Source of the DNA: Brevundimonas sp.
GTDB lineage: Bacteria; Pseudomonadota; Alphaproteobacteria; Caulobacterales; Caulobacteraceae
Assembly: GCF_027484365.1 (NCBI RefSeq)
Contig: NZ_JAIXTC010000030.1
Coordinates: 124,001 to 188,000 of the forward strand
Length of the DNA stretch: 64,000 nucleotides
Reading direction: 5' to 3'
Below, one piece after another: positions 59,202 through 64,000 of the stretch. Position numbers and translations under genes: made by a program. The notes under the pieces were generated by a model, which was given only the letters and a program-made list of their open reading frames with translations, was not told where the DNA came from and did no database searches. Position 1 is the stretch's first letter. Every line of letters begins with the position of its first letter.

Positions 59202-60913
59202 GCGGTCTCGTTTTCTCTGAAGGCGGCGCGCAGGTCGCGTTTCAGCACCTTGCCCACCGGATTGCGGGGCAGGGCGTCCAGCGTCTCCAGCCGTTCGATC
59301 TGCTTGTAGACGGCGACCTGACGCTCGTTGATCAGGAAGCGGTTGATCTCTTCCAGGGTCGCGGTCTGGCCCGGCCGGTAGACGATGAATGCCGCCAGCC
59401 GTTCGCCGAGGTTCGGATCGGGCGCCCCGACCACGGCGGCCTCGGCCACAGCCGGATGGGCGACGAGGTGGTTCTCGATCTCCTCGGACGAGATGTTCAT
59501 TCCGCCCCGGATGACGATGTCCTTCAGTCGCCCGACGAACTTCAGATACTGAAGCCGCTCGCCGGCCAGTTCGAACAGGTCGCCGGTGCGGAACCAGCCG
59601 TCGGCATCGAAGGCCCGGGCGTTGATCTCCGGCGCGCGCCAGTAGCCCGAAAAGATTGTGGCGCCCTTGACCCGCAGCTCGCCCGGCTGGCCCGACCCGG
59701 TGATGGCCTGCTCCGTCTCCGGATCGACAAGTCGGGTGAAAATCCGGTCGTGGAGAATGCAGTTCCATGTGAACCCGTCGCCGAGGCGCGGGAACAGGAT
59801 GGCGCGCTCGGCCGGGTCGGGAATGTCCTTGAGCGCACTGGGGAAGGAGGCGCCTTCATTGGAGCCGAAATAGTTCACGATCTGGACGCCGTGCTTCTCG
59901 TGGAAGGTGCGGACCATCCATTCGGACAGGGGCGCGGAGCCCGAACCGATCGACTTGAGCCGTCCGAAGTCGATGCCCTCCAGCAGGGCCTCGTTCTGGA
60001 GCAGCAGGTTCAGCACGGCGGGCGGGGCCACGGTGTAGTCGATCTTCTCCTCGCGCATCTGGCGCAGCAGGACGGGCAGGTCGAACGGCTGGTGCTGGAT
60101 CAGCACGCCCCCGAGCAGTAGCCAGCCGACGAAGGCTGTCGAGATGCCGGCCATGTTCACCATGGGGAACGGGTTGAGCAGCCTGGCGCCGGGCTCCAGG
60201 TCCGCGGCGTCGACGACCCCCGCCCCCATGATGATCCATTCGTTGTGGCTGCGGGGCACGCCCTTGGGCTGGGCCTCCGTTCCGGAGGTCCAGCAGATGG
60301 TGAAGATGTCGTCGGCGGTCACGCGCGCGTCCTTCGCCGCCTTCAGGGCCGCGCGATGCTGTTTTCCGGTGGCCCCGTCCATAAGGGGCTCGAGATCCAG
60401 CGCCCCGGCCGGGCAGGTTTCGCCGAGGACGAAGACGGTCTTCAGCGTCGGGCAGCGCGCCTTCAGGGCGACGATCATCTCACCGTGCTGCTGCTTGCCG
60501 ATCCGGTCCGCCGTGATCGCCGCGACCGCATCGGTGCGCTCGATGATGTAGGCCAGCTCGTTCTCGCGATACTGGACGGGCGCGGGACTGGCGATCACGC
60601 CGAGCCGCAGACAGGCCAGATAGGCGATGCTGAGTTCAGCGATATTGGGCAGCTGGATGACGACGACCTGGTCCTTGCTGATTCCGTGCGCGACGAGGAC
60701 CGCTGCGAGCCGATCGACGGCGTGGGCGGTCTCGCGCCAGGTCAGGCGGTCGGGCTGACCGCCGACGACGTCCGCCGCATTCAGCGGATCGACCAGGGCC
60801 TCGGCATCCGGATGGGCGGCGACGTGTTTCAGGAACAGGTCGTCCAGCGTCTGGTCGCCCCACCAGCCTTTTGATTTCATCTCCTTGATGCGGTCCCTGG
60901 GGATCACGATCAT
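59198..60913 (-). CDS. Acyl-CoA ligase-like adenylate-forming enzyme, TSGTEAxPKGV type
   Basis: The protein is 571 residues from MIVIPRDRIKEMKSKGWWG. The P-loop reads ICWTSGTEAQPKGVPRSHNE, followed by VNYFGSNEGASFPS, FRTGDLFELAGERLQYLKFVGRLKDIVIRGGMNISSEEIE and NPVGKVLKRDL with the C-terminal catalytic Lys. The TEAxPKG variant is typical of cyclohexanecarboxylate-CoA-ligase-like enzymes. The ATG overlaps the next ligase stop by four bases; an upstream 13-codon extension (60952) is less likely. Confidence 0.9.
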   Translation of the reverse strand: MIVIPRDRIKEMKSKGWWGDQTLDDLFLKHVAAHPDAEALVDPLNAADVVGGQPDRLTWRETAHAVDRLAAVLVAHGISKDQVVVIQLPNIAELSIAYLACLRLGVIASPAPVQYRENELAYIIERTDAVAAITADRIGKQQHGEMIVALKARCPTLKTVFVLGETCPAGALDLEPLMDGATGKQHRAALKAAKDARVTADDIFTICWTSGTEAQPKGVPRSHNEWIIMGAGVVDAADLEPGARLLNPFPMVNMAGISTAFVGWLLLGGVLIQHQPFDLPVLLRQMREEKIDYTVAPPAVLNLLLQNEALLEGIDFGRLKSIGSGSAPLSEWMVRTFHEKHGVQIVNYFGSNEGASFPSALKDIPDPAERAILFPRLGDGFTWNCILHDRIFTRLVDPETEQAITGSGQPGELRVKGATIFSGYWRAPEINARAFDADGWFRTGDLFELAGERLQYLKFVGRLKDIVIRGGMNISSEEIENHLVAHPAVAEAAVVGAPDPNLGERLAAFIVYRPGQTATLEEINRFLINERQVAVYKQIERLETLDALPRNPVGKVLKRDLRAAFRENETA

Positions 60914-62397
60914 CGGGCCAGCTCCAGCGGTCGGGTTTGCATTTGGCGGCACAGGGCGCGGACGTCGTCGCGCACCACCTTGCCGACGGGGTTACGGGGC
61001 AGGGCGTCTACCAGGTGCAGACGCTTGGGTGTGCGCACGGGCCCGATCTGCTCCCGCACGAAGGCCATGATATGGGCGGGGTCTGCGTCGGGTGCGGCCG
61101 CCACCGCCGCCTCCAGCCGCTCGCCCCAGACGTCGTCGGGCTCGGAAAAGGCGCAGGCCTCGCGCACCATCGGGTGCAGGTTCAGCGCCGCCTCGACCTC
61201 GCCCGGATAGACGTTATAGCCGCCGGTGATGATCAGGTCCTTCGACCGGCCGATCAGATGCAGCAGGCCGTCCTCGCCGATCCGCCCGATGTCGCCGGTC
61301 TTCAGCCAGTCGTCGTGACGCGACGCCGCCGTCAGCCCGGGTGCATCGAGATAGATGGTCCGGGTCAGGTCGCCCCCGACCACGATCTCGCCCTCGCCGC
61401 GTTCGACCAGATCGCCGTCGCCGGTCAGCAGGCGGACGGGCGTGTCGGCGAAGAGCCGGCCGACGCTGGCGCGCCTGTCGGGGACCGCCATGTCCTCCGG
61501 GGACAGTCCGGCGATGGTCATGGGGGCCTCTGTCTGGCCGTAGAGGGTCGAGACGACGGGGCCGAAGCGCTGAATGGCCTGGGCGATCCGGTCCGGCGAC
61601 ATCGGCGCGGCGGAATAGGTCAGGTGTCGCAGACGCGGGAAGTCGTCGGGCTGGAACCCGGCTTCGCCCATCAACAGGGCGATCAGGGTCGGGGGCATGA
61701 AGACAGTCGTGACCCGCGTCCTGAGCTCGCTCAGGATCGCAGCGCGGTCGGGCTCGGCCAGCAGGACATGCGCCCCGCCGGCGGCAAGGACCGGCAGGAC
61801 GTAGTGGGAAGAGCCGTGGGTCAGCGGGGCGACGGCCAGGTTCACGTCGTCAGCCATGAAGTCGTAGAATGTCTGCAGCGATCGCAGCGCTGCAGCCCCG
61901 CTGGCCTGGCTCTGCACGACCCCCTTGGGCACGCCGGTTGAGCCCCCGGTAAACTTCAGCGCAAAGGGGGCGTCGGCATCGTCCGTGATCGGAGACGGCG
62001 TCGCCTCGCCCACGCCATCCAGCCAAGTCTCGAGGGCCAGGCGCCGCGCCGAGACGCCCGCGGCCTCGACCGAGGCGGTGTCGATCAAGGTCAGGGAGAG
62101 GTTCGCCCGCGCCTGGAAGTCGCCGTTCAGCCGGGCGCCGTTGCGGGGATTGAGCGGGGTCCAGACCGCGCCGGCGCGCAGGATCGCCAGATAGGCGACG
62201 ACATGGCGCCAGCTGTTGCGGGCGCACAGTCCGACCCGGTCCCCGGCGCCGACGCCACGCGCCGCCAGATCGCCTGCTGCCGCCTCGACCATCGCGATCA
62301 GTTCGCCGTGGGTCAGCGTCACGTCGCCGTCGAACAGGGCGGGGCGGTCGGCCTTGGCCGGCAGGTTGTCGTATAGAGCCCGGATCGGATGGCTCAT
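60910..62397 (-). CDS. Acyl-CoA ligase-like adenylate-forming enzyme, GGSTG type
   Basis: This 495-residue enzyme has LKFTGGSTGVPKGVVQSQ as P-loop, STLYGQTEAPMTIAGL, WLKTGDIGRIGEDGLLHLIGRSKDLIITGGYNVYPGEVE and the catalytic Lys in NPVGKVVRDDV. It shares the GGSTG form with the ligase at 44505-46010. Two unlike ligases encoded back to back suggest activation of two different intermediates of one route. The start is coupled to the thiolase stop by a four-base overlap. Confidence 0.9.
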   Translation of the reverse strand: MSHPIRALYDNLPAKADRPALFDGDVTLTHGELIAMVEAAAGDLAARGVGAGDRVGLCARNSWRHVVAYLAILRAGAVWTPLNPRNGARLNGDFQARANLSLTLIDTASVEAAGVSARRLALETWLDGVGEATPSPITDDADAPFALKFTGGSTGVPKGVVQSQASGAAALRSLQTFYDFMADDVNLAVAPLTHGSSHYVLPVLAAGGAHVLLAEPDRAAILSELRTRVTTVFMPPTLIALLMGEAGFQPDDFPRLRHLTYSAAPMSPDRIAQAIQRFGPVVSTLYGQTEAPMTIAGLSPEDMAVPDRRASVGRLFADTPVRLLTGDGDLVERGEGEIVVGGDLTRTIYLDAPGLTAASRHDDWLKTGDIGRIGEDGLLHLIGRSKDLIITGGYNVYPGEVEAALNLHPMVREACAFSEPDDVWGERLEAAVAAAPDADPAHIMAFVREQIGPVRTPKRLHLVDALPRNPVGKVVRDDVRALCRQMQTRPLELAR

Positions 62398-63620
62398 GCC
62401 GCCCGCTCCAGCACGGTGACGACGGTCGCCGCCTCCTCGACGCCGAGGAAGCCGCCGCCGTTCTCGGCCACGGCGATGCGCGCGCCCTCGACCTGACGGG
62501 GGCCGGCCTCGTTGCGCAGTTGTGTGGTCAGTTCGAACAGCTGGGCGATGCCCGTGGCCCCGACCGGATGGCCCTTGGACACCAGGCCGCCAGAAGGATT
62601 GACCGGCGTCCGGCCGCCGAGGGCGAAGTCGCCCGCCTTCAGCCGTGCGCCGACCGTGCCGGGCTCTGCGAGGCCGAGGTTCTCGATCTGCTGCACCTCG
62701 GCGTAGCTGGTGGCGTCATGGACCTCGACGACATCGACGGCGTCCGGCCCGATGCCCGCCTGTTCATAGGCCCGGGTCGCAGCGCGTTTGCCGATGTGAT
62801 TATCGAAATCGTTCGCCGGTCGGTTGCTGGCGCTGACCAGGGCGCAGCCGCGCACCCGGACCGGCCGCGACGCTCCACCGAGCCGCGCCAGACCGGCCGC
62901 TGAACAGATCACCGCGGCCGCCGCCCCGTCGCTGACGGGAGCGCACATGGCGCGGGTGAAGGGGAAGACCACGGCCTTGTCGGCCATGACCTGTTCCATG
63001 GTCATCGGCGTGCGGTACTGGGCGCGGTCGTTCAGGGTGCCGGCCGTGTGGTTCTTGGCGGCGATGCGGGCGAAGTCTTCCAGGGTGGTGCCGTGGCGCA
63101 CCATGTGGGCGCGGGCCTGGGCAGCGTAGAGGTCCATGAACAGACTGCGGTCGGGACCAGGGTCTTCCCCGCCCATCGATCGAATGTAGGCGACCACGCC
63201 CTCGCGATCATGGATGTCTGTGCCGCCGGCGAAGGCCGCCGCGACCCGCTCCAGCCGGTCGGGCCAGACCATCTTCTCGACCCCGACGATCAGGGCGATG
63301 TCGCCCGCACCGGCCCTGATCCAGTGGATCGCGGACAGCAGGGCCGTGGATCCGGAGGCACAGGCGTTCTCGACATTGACGATGGGGATGCCGGTCAGGC
63401 CGAGCGGGCGCAGGGCGATCTGGCCGCGCACGGTGTTCTGGCCTTCCAGCATGGGCTGGCGGGTGTTGGAGAACCAGGCCGCCTCGATGTCGCCGACCTC
63501 GGCGCCCGCATCTGCAAGGGCTGCGGTCACGGCCTCGGCGGTCAGGGACTTGACGCTGTCGTCCAGCCGCTTGCCGAAGCGGGTCATGCTGATCCCGGCG
63601 ATGAAGACGTCCGACGTCAC
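62394..63620 (-). CDS. Thiolase family protein, SCP2-type, second copy
   Basis: The protein is 408 residues from the GTG at 63620 (VTSDVFIAGISMTRFGKR, with V as initiator Met). The nucleophile Cys87 lies in VENACASGS, and VEVHDATSYAEVQQ and GGLVSKGHPVGATG follow. The last motif has Lys where the first copy has Cys (GCGHP), as in SCP-x/lipid-transfer-type thiolases. Such members act in retro-aldol or steroid-side-chain cleavage as well as thiolysis. It overlaps the PaaN-like stop by four bases. Confidence 0.9.
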   Translation of the reverse strand: MTSDVFIAGISMTRFGKRLDDSVKSLTAEAVTAALADAGAEVGDIEAAWFSNTRQPMLEGQNTVRGQIALRPLGLTGIPIVNVENACASGSTALLSAIHWIRAGAGDIALIVGVEKMVWPDRLERVAAAFAGGTDIHDREGVVAYIRSMGGEDPGPDRSLFMDLYAAQARAHMVRHGTTLEDFARIAAKNHTAGTLNDRAQYRTPMTMEQVMADKAVVFPFTRAMCAPVSDGAAAAVICSAAGLARLGGASRPVRVRGCALVSASNRPANDFDNHIGKRAATRAYEQAGIGPDAVDVVEVHDATSYAEVQQIENLGLAEPGTVGARLKAGDFALGGRTPVNPSGGLVSKGHPVGATGIAQLFELTTQLRNEAGPRQVEGARIAVAENGGGFLGVEEAATVVTVLERAA

Positions 63621-64000
63621 GTGGCGGGCCGGCGTCGCTGAACGATGCGGAAGCGGGAGGCGACGAAGGCGAGGTCCGCCAGACAGGCGTTGCCCGCCGG
63701 GTTCAGCCCGGTGACGTGATAGTCGCTGTAGGCGGCGGCGAAATTGATCCACATCGCGCCGGTCAGGTTGATCGACAGATTGGCCCCGGCGGCTTCGTAG
63801 GCGGGAGTCGCGCTGTCGATGAAGGTCTCGTCGATCGAATAGAGATAGGAGGAGATCGACCCCTTGGTTCGGGCCAGCCAAGTCGCCTCCATGACCGCCT
63901 CGCCAGCGTCCTTCTTCACCAGGAACAGGACCGGACCGAAACGTTCCTCTGCGTACAGATCGACATGCCGGCCGCCGTCCACCGCGATGACCAGCGGCGT
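63617..64000 (-). CDS. PaaN-like aldehyde dehydrogenase, C-terminal part
   Basis: Only the last 127 residues lie inside the window; the gene continues past the right edge. RHVDLYAEERFGPVLFLVKK, INLTGAMWINFAAAYSDYHVTGLNPAGNACLADLAFVASRFRIVQRR match the C-terminal region of the phenylacetate-pathway PaaN aldehyde-dehydrogenase-like family (usually about 550 residues). Such proteins oxidise semialdehydes to acids. It opens the six-gene coupled run in this window, and its first half cannot be assessed here. Confidence 0.8.
   Translation of the reverse strand, partial: TPLVIAVDGGRHVDLYAEERFGPVLFLVKKDAGEAVMEATWLARTKGSISSYLYSIDETFIDSATPAYEAAGANLSINLTGAMWINFAAAYSDYHVTGLNPAGNACLADLAFVASRFRIVQRRRPAT

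Overview
The window looks like the chromosome of a high-GC alphaproteobacterium of the Caulobacteraceae, most like Brevundimonas or Phenylobacterium. This rests on the gene order yicC-gmk, the lptF-lptG-lptD-surA-pdxA-rsmA block, a holdfast (hfs-type) locus, and GC-rich codon use. The species cannot be named from this sequence. I found no rRNA, tRNA, CRISPR array, insertion sequence or phage gene.

Region 1 (1-17.6 kb) is core housekeeping. It holds the 3' end of a probable mltG, then yicC and gmk, an aminotransferase, and a dienelactone hydrolase-like enzyme. The minus-strand envelope block follows: lptF and lptG (LPS transporter permeases), lptD (outer-membrane LPS translocon), surA (periplasmic chaperone), pdxA (vitamin B6) and rsmA (16S rRNA dimethylation). 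Divergent from it are pepA, holC and two small I78-type lipoproteins. A glycine-rich RcnB-like protein, a Nu-class glutathione transferase and a small Sel1-like protein complete the region.

Region 2 (17.9-25.8 kb) is an exopolysaccharide locus laid out like the Caulobacter holdfast locus: Wza-type export lipoprotein, Wzc-type co-polymerase, a CpsD-like ATPase with a degenerate P-loop, two GT2 glycosyltransferases, a Wzx-type flippase and a polyprenyl-phosphate sugar-1-phosphate transferase.

Region 3 (26.1-33.3 kb) holds one acyl-CoA synthetase and a six-gene minus-strand lipid-modification operon: two cyclopropane synthase-like methyltransferases, an FAD amine-oxidase-like protein, DUF1365, a lipocalin and DUF2177.

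Region 4 (33.7-64 kb) is an accessory catabolic island. It encodes two TonB receptors, two related MFS carriers, a secreted serine hydrolase, four SnoaL/NTF2-fold proteins, two SDRs, a DapB-like dehydrogenase, a DUF1295 reductase-like membrane protein, four acyl-CoA ligases, an acyl-CoA dehydrogenase, a carotenoid/stilbene oxygenase, two SCP2-type thiolases, a nitronate monooxygenase-like flavoprotein, a hotdog thioesterase, and the end of a PaaN-like aldehyde dehydrogenase. Together they suggest uptake, CoA activation and beta-oxidation-like breakdown of a hydrophobic (isoprenoid, steroid-like or aromatic) acid. The substrate cannot be read from sequence. Copies of a 16-bp motif, CTTGCGTnAnCAGACT, sit in most promoter-containing gaps of this island. 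A regulator with two HxlR domains is encoded inside it. The motif and regulator are the best candidates for something undescribed.
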